A stretch of DNA of 8,819 nt from assembly GCA_030616145.1 (NCBI GenBank), contig JAUWXU010000022.1, positions 1 to 8,819 on the forward strand, given 5' to 3'. This DNA comes from Candidatus Omnitrophota bacterium. GTDB lineage: Bacteria; Omnitrophota; JAUWXU01. Below the pieces are notes generated by a model. The model did not search any database. It was not told the origin of the DNA and worked only from the letters and a program-made list of their open reading frames with translations. The position numbers were made by a program, and so were the translations under genes. Positions 1 through 6,829 of this stretch are shown piece by piece. Numbering within the stretch: position 1 is the stretch's first letter; every line of letters begins with the position of its first letter.

Positions 1-1
1 T

Positions 2-670
2 TCGGCAATGGATATTGAGGGTTTGGGGAAATCAATAGTTGAACAGTTAATAAGTAATAATCTGGTACCGACTCTGGATAAAATTTACCTGCTAAAAAAA
101 GAGGACCTTTTGAAGCTTGATCTTTTTGCCAGCAAGAAGGCAGAGAATCTACTGGACTCAATCGAGGAGAGTAAATACCGACCTCTCTGGCGATTCCTGT
201 TTGCATTAGGTATCAGACATGCGGGAGAGAAGGCCGCCCAGGTCCTTGCTGAAAGATATTCCAGCCTCGAGGAGTTGATGAATACTAAGAAGGAAGAGCT
301 GCAGCAGATAAGTGAGATAGGACCGATAATGGCTGCTTCGATTGAGGAATTTTTCAGTAATAAAAAGACAAAGGAATTAATAAAGAGATTAAAAAAGGCC
401 GGCGTAAATATGAGCGAAGTGCGTAAAAAAAAGAAAGCCCAGATTTTAGCCGGAAGGACATTTGTATTTACCGGTGAGTTAAACAGTTATACGCGGCAGG
501 AAGCCGAGCTTCTGGTCAGGGAGTTAGGCGGCCGGGCTTCTTCCAGCGTAAGTAAAAACACCGATTTTGTGGTTGCGGGCAGCAGTCCGGGTTCGAAAAG
601 TGAAAAGGCGAAAAGGTTAGGAGTAAATATTATCAATGAAAAGAAATTCAAGGAGTTGTCGGGAAGATGA
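2..670 (+). CDS. ligA: NAD-dependent DNA ligase LigA, C-terminal part (5' end outside window)
   Basis: Seals nicks in duplex DNA using NAD+ during replication and repair. The frame is open to the left edge, so the adenylation domain, OB fold and zinc finger of this usually ~670-residue enzyme lie outside. The window begins just after where the zinc finger should end. Counting from the ATG at 8, the visible part has the conserved MDIEGLG opening, a helix-hairpin-helix domain with FALGIRHAGEKAAQVLA (65-81) and the hairpin ISEIGPIMAAS (101-111), then a BRCT domain (about 145-220) with FVFTGEL and a VSKNTDFVVAG...GSKSEKA block. The ATG at 8 is an internal Met, not the start: in-frame Ser-Ala codons precede it, matching the family. 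The stop overlaps the start of the next gene by 4 bp (ATGA), suggesting translational coupling. No truncation is visible at the C terminus. Identity is very secure. Confidence 0.96.
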   Translation, partial: SAMDIEGLGKSIVEQLISNNLVPTLDKIYLLKKEDLLKLDLFASKKAENLLDSIEESKYRPLWRFLFALGIRHAGEKAAQVLAERYSSLEELMNTKKEELQQISEIGPIMAASIEEFFSNKKTKELIKRLKKAGVNMSEVRKKKKAQILAGRTFVFTGELNSYTRQEAELLVRELGGRASSSVSKNTDFVVAGSSPGSKSEKAKRLGVNIINEKKFKELSGR

Positions 671-1203
671 AAAAAAGACAGTTGCTCATATCCTCTATTC
701 TGATTGTCTTATTGAGTGGGGCTTGGTTAGCTGGATGTGCCAGCTTACAGGACAAATGGCGTGAATTATTCGGAAGAAAAAAACCAACAGTAAAAAGTCC
801 CACAGCAGATCTTGAGGAAGTAATTAACTATCATAAGACCTATCGGAATTCTTATATATTATGGCGGGCCTGCCAGGAAGAGCTGATTGATAAGTTAGGT
901 ATGAACAGAAAAAAAGAACTTAGATTGCGCTATATAATAATTGAACATTTAAAAACAATGCAAAGCTGCCTGAAACAAGAAAAGGCCCGGGATATTGGTA
1001 TGGTGGTGCAAAGATTCGAAGATATGACAAGTGAACTGGCCAGCAGGAGGCTGACCAATCCAGAGATAGGACAGCTGAAAAGGTCCCTATCTAGAGAAGA
1101 CAGGATTTTCCAGAAGGAATTTTCCTATCAGAAAATTCAGGAATGGATAAAACCGAATGTCCGATATGTTAGTCCGGATTATTTAGAAGATGATAAAAAC
1201 TGA
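667..1203 (+). CDS. Small predicted lipoprotein of unknown function
   Basis: I do not recognise a named family. The 178-residue product has a lipoprotein signal: basic MKKR, hydrophobic residues 6-20, then lipobox L21-A-G-C24, so Cys24 is the probable lipidated residue. Ala at +2 does not suggest inner-membrane retention by the E. coli rule. The mature part is highly charged and looks mostly alpha-helical, with two more Cys (69, 101), a Tyr/Trp-rich stretch around 55-67 (HKTYRNSYILWRA) and a basic patch at 37-43. AAGGAG at 650-655, 11 bases upstream of the ATG, supports the start. The gene overlaps ligA by 4 bp and xerD by 14 bp, so it is probably co-transcribed and translationally coupled with both. 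Neither neighbour acts at the envelope, so context gives no function. Lipoprotein call is good; role unknown. Confidence 0.85.
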   Translation: MKKRQLLISSILIVLLSGAWLAGCASLQDKWRELFGRKKPTVKSPTADLEEVINYHKTYRNSYILWRACQEELIDKLGMNRKKELRLRYIIIEHLKTMQSCLKQEKARDIGMVVQRFEDMTSELASRRLTNPEIGQLKRSLSREDRIFQKEFSYQKIQEWIKPNVRYVSPDYLEDDKN

Positions 1204-2110
1204 AGACGTTACAAATCTTGCTATGAAAAAATTAGTTGAAGAATTTTTAAACTATTTAAGCGTGGAACGGGGTTTAAGTAATAACACAATTCGCGCCTAT
1301 CAGAGAGATTTAAATAAATATGTTGATTTTCTATCACGTCGGGGTATGCGTTCGCTTGAGGGGGTAAAAAGGACAGATATTACTGAGTTTTCTTTGGCCC
1401 AGAAGGACAGGGGTCTTTCAGCCAATTCGATCAGTCGTAATTTGGTGGCGATAAAGGTATTTCACCGCTTTCTGGTTGGCGAAGGATATATAAAGGAGGA
1501 TGTTACCAGTGTTTTAAACTCACCGAAGTTGTGGAAGAAACTGCCGGTGGTCTTAGATATCGATGAGATAGATAATTTATTGTCTCAACCGCCTGTTGGT
1601 GGTTGGATCGGAATAAGAGACCGGGCGATTTTGGAGATATTATATGGAACAGGAGCCAGGGTGAGTGAGATAAGTAATCTGAAGGTATCAGACATGCATT
1701 TAGAGGTTGGTTTTATCAGATGTATTGGCAAGGGTAATAAGGAACGAATTATTCCTCTGGGCCGGAAGGCCAGCAAGGCCATCAGGAAGTATTTAGATAA
1801 GGTAAGGCCGGAATTGGCAAAAGAAAATAATCAGCCGATTGTCTTCCTGAATAAATTTGGTAACAAGATGTCTCGTCAGACCTTCTGGAAGCTGATTAAA
1901 AAATATAGCGGTTGCGCCCGCATAAAAAAGGATGTAACGCCTCACACCCTCAGGCATTCTTTCGCCACTCATTTGTTAGAACGGGGCGCTGACCTGCGGG
2001 CTATTCAGGAGATGCTGGGACATGCTGATATAGCCACTACTCAGTTGTACACATATGTAGACAAGAACCGGCTGAAGTCGATTCATCATAAATATCATCC
2101 TAGACCATAA
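1190..2110 (+). CDS. xerD: XerD-type tyrosine recombinase
   Basis: Site-specific tyrosine recombinase, probably the XerC/XerD-class enzyme that resolves chromosome dimers at dif with FtsK. The N-terminal SAM-like DNA-binding domain covers about 12-100 (FLNYLSVERGLSNNTIRAY). The catalytic domain covers about 120-300 and has a complete active site: R157 (TGARVSEI), K181 (GKGNKE), H252 and R255 (HTLRHSFATHL), H278 (MLGHADIATTQ) and nucleophile Y287 (YTYVDKNRL). The tail ending in HHKYHPRP is typical of XerD. The start is uncertain. ATG 1190 gives 306 residues and overlaps the lipoprotein gene by 14 bp; ATG 1223 (Met12) gives 295, close to the usual ~298. Neither has a convincing Shine-Dalgarno site. 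Housekeeping neighbours and the absence of attachment sites or phage genes argue against an integrase. The XerC/XerD choice rests on overall resemblance. Confidence 0.92.
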   Translation: MIKTEDVTNLAMKKLVEEFLNYLSVERGLSNNTIRAYQRDLNKYVDFLSRRGMRSLEGVKRTDITEFSLAQKDRGLSANSISRNLVAIKVFHRFLVGEGYIKEDVTSVLNSPKLWKKLPVVLDIDEIDNLLSQPPVGGWIGIRDRAILEILYGTGARVSEISNLKVSDMHLEVGFIRCIGKGNKERIIPLGRKASKAIRKYLDKVRPELAKENNQPIVFLNKFGNKMSRQTFWKLIKKYSGCARIKKDVTPHTLRHSFATHLLERGADLRAIQEMLGHADIATTQLYTYVDKNRLKSIHHKYHPRP

Positions 2111-2164
2111 CTTCGTTGTGCGTATCGCGTATTGCGTAAAGGGTGCGCAACGCACAATACGAAG
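2111..2164. repeat. Imperfect inverted repeat with internal GCGTATY heptamers
   Basis: This fills most of the 64-bp spacer after xerD. Outer arms CTTCG (2111-2115) and CGAAG (2160-2164) pair, and TTGTGCGT (2116-2123) pairs with ACGCACAA (2150-2157), giving 13 bp with a 2-base TA bulge at 2158-2159. Inside, TGCG (2133-2136) can pair with CGCA (2146-2149) around a 9-base loop. The left half also reads as tandem heptamers GCGTATC (2120), GCGTATT (2127) and GCGTAAA (2134). No T-run follows, so a classical intrinsic terminator is unlikely. The right arm overlaps the start of the next gene's Shine-Dalgarno site. It could be a dispersed palindromic element of the REP/MITE kind or a local RNA structure. 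Confidence 0.75.
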
Positions 2165-2168
2165 AGGA
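2163..2168 (+). promoter_or_regulatory. Ribosome binding site deciding a GTG start
   Basis: AGAGGA lies 6 bases before the GTG at 2175 and supports that codon as the start of the DHH/nucleotidyltransferase gene. Its first two bases belong to the right arm of the inverted repeat at 2111-2164, so folding of that repeat in mRNA could affect access to the site. Confidence 0.6.
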
Positions 2169-2174
2169 TAAATT

Positions 2175-4466
2175 GTGGACTTAATAGTTACCCATCAGGT
2201 TGCTGATTTTGACGCCCTGGCTTCGATGATCGCAGCCAGCAAGCTATACCCGGATTCAAAACTAATGCTTCCTGGTGCTCCGGAAAAGAGAGTCGGGGAG
2301 TTTCTAAAGACTTACAGCGATCTTATTAAGATTGAAAAGGAGAAGACCTGCGATATTTCTGATATTGACCGTTTGATTATGGTGGATACTCGGTTGGCCG
2401 GCCGGATTGGTAAGGCCGCGGAGTTAATTTCGAAAGATATCCCCGTGTTGGTTTATGACCATCATCCCACGACAGGCGAAGACATAAAGGCAACCGGTGG
2501 GACCTCAGAGCAACGGGGGGCAACGGTTACAATCTTGGTTGATCAGATACGCAGGAAGAAACTTAAGATTTCACCCCTTGAAGCCACAATCATGGCTCTG
2601 GGAATTTATGAAGACACAGGTTCACTTACTTACCTGAGTACTACCGAAAAGGATATGGATGCCCTGAGTTTTTTGTTGTCCCGGGGGGCTGACCTCAAGG
2701 CCATTTCTTCCTATCTGAATTGGCAGTTAACCCCATCTCAGACCTCGCGTTTGGTTAAACTGCTCGGTTCAGTTAGGATTTATCAGTTTATGAATAAACG
2801 GGTAATAATCAACAGTGTATCCAGTGATAGATATGTTCAAGATTTGGCTCTTTTAACCCATAAGTTGCGTGACCTGGAAGGTTGTGATGCGATCTTTTCG
2901 TTGGTCGAACTGCCTGACAGAATACAGATGGTTGCCCGTAGTCATTCAATTCATATTGATGTCGGCCAGATTGCCACCCAGTTAGGTGGAGGCGGTCATA
3001 ATCTGGCCTCCAGTGCAGTAATCAGGGTCCTCAGCCTGAGACAGGTTGAGGAAAAGATTTTGAATTTGCTCAGTCGGCAGCTGAAAACTAAATTCAGTTC
3101 TGTCAGGAGGATAATATTAGATCAGATGAATTCTGTTACCGATGAGGTTGTAAAACCACTTTTAAAAAAAGACCTTGCTGCGAGATTAAAAAAGACATTA
3201 CCTCAGCGTCTCTATCGCATTCTGCGGCTGGCCGGCCGGATTGCCGATGAAAATAAGACCCAGGCCTTTGCCGTAGGCGGCTTTGTCCGCGACCTGATGA
3301 TGGGGGTTAAGAATCTCGATATTGATATTGTTGTTGAAGGAGATATGGAAAAATTTGCCAAAAAACTGGCTAAACAACTTAAAGGGGCTTTAGTACTTCA
3401 CAGGAAGTTTAAGACAGCGACGGTAGTCATGAAAGATAAATCCAAGGTAGATATAGCTGCCAGCCGGACAGAACGTTATGATCGGCCGGCCGCCCTTCCC
3501 GAGGTAGACCCCGCCCGAATCCGGGCTGATCTTGCCCGCCGCGATTTCACAATTAATACTATGGCCATCAAACTCAACTTTGATTGCTTTGGAGAACTTC
3601 TGGATTTTTTTGATGGCCAGCGGGATTTGAGAGACGGCAGAATCCGGGCCCTTCACAGGATGAGTTTTGTGGAAGACCCGACCAGGATCTTTCGGGCAGT
3701 TCGTTTTGAGAGCCGCTATAATTTCAGGATTGATAGATTCACCGAACACCTGATTAAGACTGCAGTGAGCTACAATATGTTTGCCAGGGTAAGCGGAGAG
3801 AGATTGAAGGAAGAAGTCGTTTTGATTCTTAAAGAAAAGGAACCTCTTAAGTCATTAAAGCGGATGGCCGAACTCCATGAACTGCGTTTTATTCATCCAA
3901 TGATTCATTTTGTTCCTTCTTTGTCTCACCTGTTAAAGAGGACAGAAGATGTGCTGAAATGGTATAAAATTTCTTTTCCCAAAAAACACCTTGAGGTATG
4001 GTTGATCTATTTTTTGTCATTAATTGACCAACTTGATTTAAATCAAACCGAGGAACTTTTGCAACGTTTTCCATTCCGGCGCAAGGAACAGAGCACAATC
4101 AGAATCAGCAAGAAGGCCGATGAAGCAATCTTAAATAACCTGGCAAAGACAAAAGTTATACAGCCCAGCCGGGTTTATTCGCTGTTAAGGCCTTTACCCA
4201 AGGAAGCAATTTTAAAGATAATGGCCAAAACCCCCATTTTAAGGGTGCGGAGCCGGATATCCGACTATTTGCTTAATTACCTCCATGTTAGGATTAAGAT
4301 TAAAGGCGAAGACCTTAAAAGGGAAGGGTTTAAGCCCGGGCCGGAATTTGGCAGGGTATTGGAAATGGTCCTTTATGCCCGGCTGGACGGGCGGGTTAAG
4401 ACACGTTCAGACGAGCTGGGTTTTGTCCGGGGTTTGGCCAAAAGACATAAACGTAACCAAGTTTGA
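2175..4466 (+). CDS. DHH phosphoesterase / tRNA nucleotidyltransferase (CCA- or A-adding) fusion lacking CBS domains
   Basis: Fusion protein of 763 residues. The N-terminal DHH phosphoesterase has THQVADFDALAS (6-17), VDT (70-72), DHHP (95-98), EDTGS (146-150), and a DHHA1 part with GGGGH (271-275). The class II nucleotidyltransferase has VGGFVRD (367-373), catalytic D382-x-D384, probable third acid D426, RRDFTINTMA (455-464), E500-D-x-x-R504, and the C-terminal tail with GEDLKREGFKPGPEFG (711-726). All key residues of both domains are present. The nucleotidyltransferase half completes or repairs tRNA 3' CCA ends; whether it adds CCA, CC or only A cannot be decided here. The DHH half resembles NrnA-like nanoRNA/pAp phosphatases. 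Known relatives, including the Aquifex A-adding enzyme, usually carry two CBS domains between the halves. Here only about 60 residues (310-365) separate them. Start is GTG at 2175, with AGAGGA upstream. Confidence 0.9.
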   Translation: MDLIVTHQVADFDALASMIAASKLYPDSKLMLPGAPEKRVGEFLKTYSDLIKIEKEKTCDISDIDRLIMVDTRLAGRIGKAAELISKDIPVLVYDHHPTTGEDIKATGGTSEQRGATVTILVDQIRRKKLKISPLEATIMALGIYEDTGSLTYLSTTEKDMDALSFLLSRGADLKAISSYLNWQLTPSQTSRLVKLLGSVRIYQFMNKRVIINSVSSDRYVQDLALLTHKLRDLEGCDAIFSLVELPDRIQMVARSHSIHIDVGQIATQLGGGGHNLASSAVIRVLSLRQVEEKILNLLSRQLKTKFSSVRRIILDQMNSVTDEVVKPLLKKDLAARLKKTLPQRLYRILRLAGRIADENKTQAFAVGGFVRDLMMGVKNLDIDIVVEGDMEKFAKKLAKQLKGALVLHRKFKTATVVMKDKSKVDIAASRTERYDRPAALPEVDPARIRADLARRDFTINTMAIKLNFDCFGELLDFFDGQRDLRDGRIRALHRMSFVEDPTRIFRAVRFESRYNFRIDRFTEHLIKTAVSYNMFARVSGERLKEEVVLILKEKEPLKSLKRMAELHELRFIHPMIHFVPSLSHLLKRTEDVLKWYKISFPKKHLEVWLIYFLSLIDQLDLNQTEELLQRFPFRRKEQSTIRISKKADEAILNNLAKTKVIQPSRVYSLLRPLPKEAILKIMAKTPILRVRSRISDYLLNYLHVRIKIKGEDLKREGFKPGPEFGRVLEMVLYARLDGRVKTRSDELGFVRGLAKRHKRNQV
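2396..2405. repeat. First of five copies of the palindrome GGCCGGCC
   Basis: The 8-bp palindrome GGCCGGCC occurs at 2396-2403, 3230-3237, 3484-3491, 5247-5254 and 6672-6679, all inside genes. The copies at 2396 and 3230 share the longer string GGCCGGCCGGATTG. The palindrome is read in different codon phases: GCC-GGC-CGG at 2396 and 3230, CGG-CCG-GCC at 3484, GGC-CGG-CCG at 5247 and GGC-CGG-CCA at 6672. A common protein motif therefore does not explain it. Confidence 0.7.
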
Positions 4467-4491
4467 CATTTATCCGGCATTATGTTAACAT
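4463..4491 (+). promoter_or_regulatory. Probable sigma-70 type promoter for the trpS operon
   Basis: A perfect -35 box TTGACA (4463-4468) is followed after 17 bp by TAACAT (4486-4491), which matches TATAAT at four of six positions. Transcription would begin near 4498 and leave a leader of roughly 50 bases before the trpS ATG at 4548. The -35 box overlaps the stop codon of the upstream gene (TGA 4464-4466). This is a pattern-based call; the -10 box is imperfect. Confidence 0.55.
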
Positions 4492-4494
4492 AAT
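4479..4494. promoter_or_regulatory. Perfect 16-bp palindrome, candidate operator over the -10 region
   Basis: ATTATGTTAACATAAT is a perfect inverted repeat with no central gap, and it covers the proposed -10 box of the trpS promoter. Such placement is typical of a repressor site. Its part TATGTTAACA (4481-4490) recurs as TATGCTAACA at 4504-4513, a 23-bp shift. The regulator cannot be named from this window. Confidence 0.5.
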
Positions 4495-4503
4495 TGTTTT
4501 AAC

Positions 4504-4513
4504 TATGCTAACA
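4504..4513 (+). repeat. Second TATGYTAACA copy upstream of trpS
   Basis: TATGCTAACA repeats the 4481-4490 sequence with one change, offset by 23 bp, about two helical turns. It could be a weaker second binding site. The flanking ATGCT (4505-4509) and AGCAT (4516-4520) could also form a weak 5-bp hairpin. The rest of the 4467-4547 spacer shows nothing else I can support. Confidence 0.35.
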
Positions 4514-4547
4514 AAAGCATTTCAATAGACATACACCGCAGACAGAT

Positions 4548-5540
4548 ATGAATAAAAAGAGAATTTTGAGCGGGATGCGGCCAACTGGCCCTCTCCATTT
4601 AGGACATTTAGTCGGTGCGCTGACCAACTGGAAGAAGTTACAGGAGGAGTATGACTGTTTTTACATGGTGGCGGACTGGCATGCCTTAATGAGCGAATAC
4701 GCCAGTCCCAGTGTTATCAGGGAGTCAATTCCAGGCATGGTTGCCGATTGGATTAGTTGTGGGATAACTCCTCAAAAAAGCGTGATTTTTGTACAGTCGC
4801 AGGTTCCCGCGCACATCGAGTTATGTATGTTATTTTCATGCCTGATACCACTGGGATGGCTGGAACGTTGTCCGACCTATAAAGAACAACTGAGTGAAAT
4901 AAAGGGTAAAAATATTAAGACATATGGCTTTCTGGGTTATCCGGTTTTGCAGGCAGCAGATATCCTAGTTTATAAGGCGCAGCGGGTGCCGGTAGGCGAA
5001 GACCAGCTGCCTCATCTGGAACTTACCCGGGAGATAGCCCGACGGTTTAACTCTATTTATAAAACGAGATTTTTCCCAGAACCAGAAGCAATTTTAACAA
5101 AGATGCCGCGCCTGTTGGGTACTGATAATAGAAAGATGAGCAAGAACTACGGCAATTTTATAGCATTGTCTGACCGGCCAGAGGTAATTTTGGCCAAGAC
5201 ATCCCGGATGATTACCGACCCCCGGCGTATTAAAAGAAGTGATCCCGGCCGGCCGGAAATCTGTAATGTCTTTTCCTATCATAGTGTTTTCAATAAGGAA
5301 GGAATAGACGAGGTAAGAAATTGGTGCAAGGGTGCAACAGCAGGATGCACTGAGTGCAAGAAGCGGTTAGGCGAGATAATTATTGAAACACTCAGGCCTC
5401 TCCGCCAGGAAAGAGATAAACTTTTAAATGACAGAGCTGAGATTGAAAAAATCCTCCAGCAAGGCAATAAAAAGGCGAATTCTATCGCCAGTCAGACGTC
5501 CCGGGATGCAAAGAGGTTAGTTAAGTTTTATGGTCTATAA
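4548..5540 (+). CDS. trpS: Tryptophanyl-tRNA synthetase, probable iron-sulfur type
   Basis: Charges tRNA(Trp) with tryptophan in the cytoplasm; class I synthetase. At 330 residues it has the normal bacterial length. The class signature HLGH (17-20, in GPLHLGHLVGAL) and KMSKN (196-200, in DNRKMSKNYGN) are both present, with the Rossmann fold between. FYMVADWHALMSEY (38-51), VGEDQLPHLELTREIARRFN (149-168) and LLGTDNRKMS are family-typical. Four cysteines, C239, C260, C267 and C270, are arranged C-x20-C-x6-C-x2-C. This closely resembles the pattern that binds a 4Fe-4S cluster in Thermotoga maritima TrpRS. The ATG at 4548 gives the canonical N terminus MNKKRILSGMRPTG, though no strong Shine-Dalgarno site precedes it. 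It follows a likely promoter/operator and overlaps scpA by 11 bp, so it is probably first in an operon. Confidence 0.97.
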   Translation: MNKKRILSGMRPTGPLHLGHLVGALTNWKKLQEEYDCFYMVADWHALMSEYASPSVIRESIPGMVADWISCGITPQKSVIFVQSQVPAHIELCMLFSCLIPLGWLERCPTYKEQLSEIKGKNIKTYGFLGYPVLQAADILVYKAQRVPVGEDQLPHLELTREIARRFNSIYKTRFFPEPEAILTKMPRLLGTDNRKMSKNYGNFIALSDRPEVILAKTSRMITDPRRIKRSDPGRPEICNVFSYHSVFNKEGIDEVRNWCKGATAGCTECKKRLGEIIIETLRPLRQERDKLLNDRAEIEKILQQGNKKANSIASQTSRDAKRLVKFYGL

Positions 5541-6249
5541 AGTAAAACTCAAGATATTTGAAGGACCACTGGATTTACTCCTTTATTTAATCAAGAAGAA
5601 TGAGATAGACATCTGCAATATTCCCATTTTTGAGATTACCGAGCAATACCTGGAATATTTAAATTTGATGCAGTTGCTGGATTTGGATATTGCCGGTGAA
5701 TTTTTAGTAATGGCAGCCACCCTGATGCATATTAAATCCAGAATGCTTCTTCCTCCTGAAGAGCAGGAGGAGTTGGAAGAGGCTGAAGAGGATCCCCGGG
5801 CTGAGTTGGTGCAGAAGCTTTTAGAATATCAGCGGTTTAAACAGGCAGCCGGCCGCTTGGAAAATATGGAGGAGAAGAGGGCAGAGATGTTCGGCCGGAT
5901 GCCCAGTCTAGTAGAACCGGATAATCAAGATGACAATAAGTTTTTTGAGGCGAATCTATTTGACCTTATCTCGGCCTTCTCTAAGGTATTATCCGGTGTT
6001 TCTCAGCAGACCTTCGAGGAGATTATAGTTGATGAATTTAGCGTTGAGGAACAGATGAATCGGATTCTGGAACATTTCCAAATACGCATTCAGGCATATT
6101 TCAGGGAATTATTTAAAGATATAATGAATAAATTAGAGATAGTATGCACCTTTTTAGCCATTTTGGAATTAATAAGAGAAAAAAAACTTATGGTAAGACA
6201 GCCGAAATTATTCGGTGAGATATTACTTATCAAGATGGAAAACAACTAA
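5530..6249 (+). CDS. scpA: Segregation and condensation protein A (kleisin)
   Basis: Kleisin subunit of the Smc-ScpA-ScpB condensin that organises and helps segregate the chromosome. The 239-residue product has the N-terminal Smc-neck-binding region, with FEGPLDLLLYLIKKNEIDI (10-28) and the helical LDLDIAGEFLVMAATLMHIKSRMLLP (50-75). An acidic stretch (77-89, EEQEELEEAEEDP) and a variable middle follow, then a C-terminal winged helix (about 200-235, LEIVCTFLAILELIREKK) that contacts the Smc head. Length fits the family. The ATG lies inside the end of trpS (11-bp overlap), with AAGAGG at 5511-5516, 13 bases upstream, a somewhat long spacing. The stop codon overlaps the scpB start by one base (TAATG). 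No smc gene is in the window. Confidence 0.96.
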   Translation: MVYKVKLKIFEGPLDLLLYLIKKNEIDICNIPIFEITEQYLEYLNLMQLLDLDIAGEFLVMAATLMHIKSRMLLPPEEQEELEEAEEDPRAELVQKLLEYQRFKQAAGRLENMEEKRAEMFGRMPSLVEPDNQDDNKFFEANLFDLISAFSKVLSGVSQQTFEEIIVDEFSVEEQMNRILEHFQIRIQAYFRELFKDIMNKLEIVCTFLAILELIREKKLMVRQPKLFGEILLIKMENN

Positions 6250-6809
6250 TGGAATCAGCAGAAGTCAAGAGAATAATAGAAGCGCTCCTTTTTAGTAGTT
6301 CCAATCCGCTATCTTTAGACCAAATAAAAGAGATAGTAGAAGAAGCCAGACCCAGCCAGATAAAGGTATTAATTGACGAATTAAATGCCGAATATGACCA
6401 GACTGGAAGAAGCTTTAAGATAATTGAGATAGCCGGAGGATTCCAAAGCTGTACCCGGCCCGAATATGCCATCTGGGTTAAAAGATTATATAAGAAACGA
6501 CGAGGGCAGAAACTCTCCATGCCCGCTTTAGAGACATTGGCCGTTATCGGCTATCGTCAGCCGGCAACCAAAGGAGATATCGAATTCGTCCGGGGTGTTA
6601 ACGTAGACGGTGTCTTAAGGACGTTGCTGGAAAAAGGACTTGTTAAGGTTAAAGGAAGAAAAGAAGGTATTGGCCGGCCAATTATCTATGTTACCACCAG
6701 ACGGTTCCTGGAATATTTTGGTTTGACTTCTTTATCGGAATTACCCGAATTAGAGAAGGTCAATCTGGCCGGCAGTAAGATAGAATTAGGTTCCAAAGAG
6801 ATAAAATAG
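6249..6809 (+). CDS. scpB: Segregation and condensation protein B
   Basis: ScpB dimer subunit of bacterial condensin; binds the central part of ScpA. The 186 residues form two winged-helix domains: N-terminal about 1-85 (VKRIIEALLFSSSNPLSLDQI) and C-terminal about 88-165, with the family signatures LSMPALETLAVIGYRQPATKGDIE (89-112), VDGVLRTLLEKGLVKVKGRK (119-138), GRPIIYVTTRRFLEYFGL (142-159) and LSELPEL (162-168). It starts at the ATG that shares one base with the scpA stop (TAATG). No strong Shine-Dalgarno site is needed if translation is coupled. The pairing with scpA confirms identity. A 41-bp spacer separates it from pheA. Nothing appears truncated. Confidence 0.96.
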   Translation: MESAEVKRIIEALLFSSSNPLSLDQIKEIVEEARPSQIKVLIDELNAEYDQTGRSFKIIEIAGGFQSCTRPEYAIWVKRLYKKRRGQKLSMPALETLAVIGYRQPATKGDIEFVRGVNVDGVLRTLLEKGLVKVKGRKEGIGRPIIYVTTRRFLEYFGLTSLSELPELEKVNLAGSKIELGSKEIK

Positions 6810-6829
6810 GGACCGGCAGAAATGAATCC

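Noticed and set aside
1190..2110. Integrase of a mobile element
   Set aside because: The recombinase has XerD length and tail, housekeeping neighbours on both sides, and no attachment repeats, tRNA gene or cargo genes nearby.
2111..2174. Intrinsic terminator after xerD
   Set aside because: A hairpin is present but no T-run follows, and the next gene begins at once with its ribosome site; treated as a repeat instead.
3390..3749. Minus-strand frame of 119 codons inside the nucleotidyltransferase gene
   Set aside because: It covers the conserved catalytic part of a real gene on the other strand, with no ribosome site or recognisable motif.
6230..6520. Minus-strand frame of 96 codons over the start of scpB
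   Set aside because: It is antisense to the conserved scpB start and has no family features, so it is a shadow frame.
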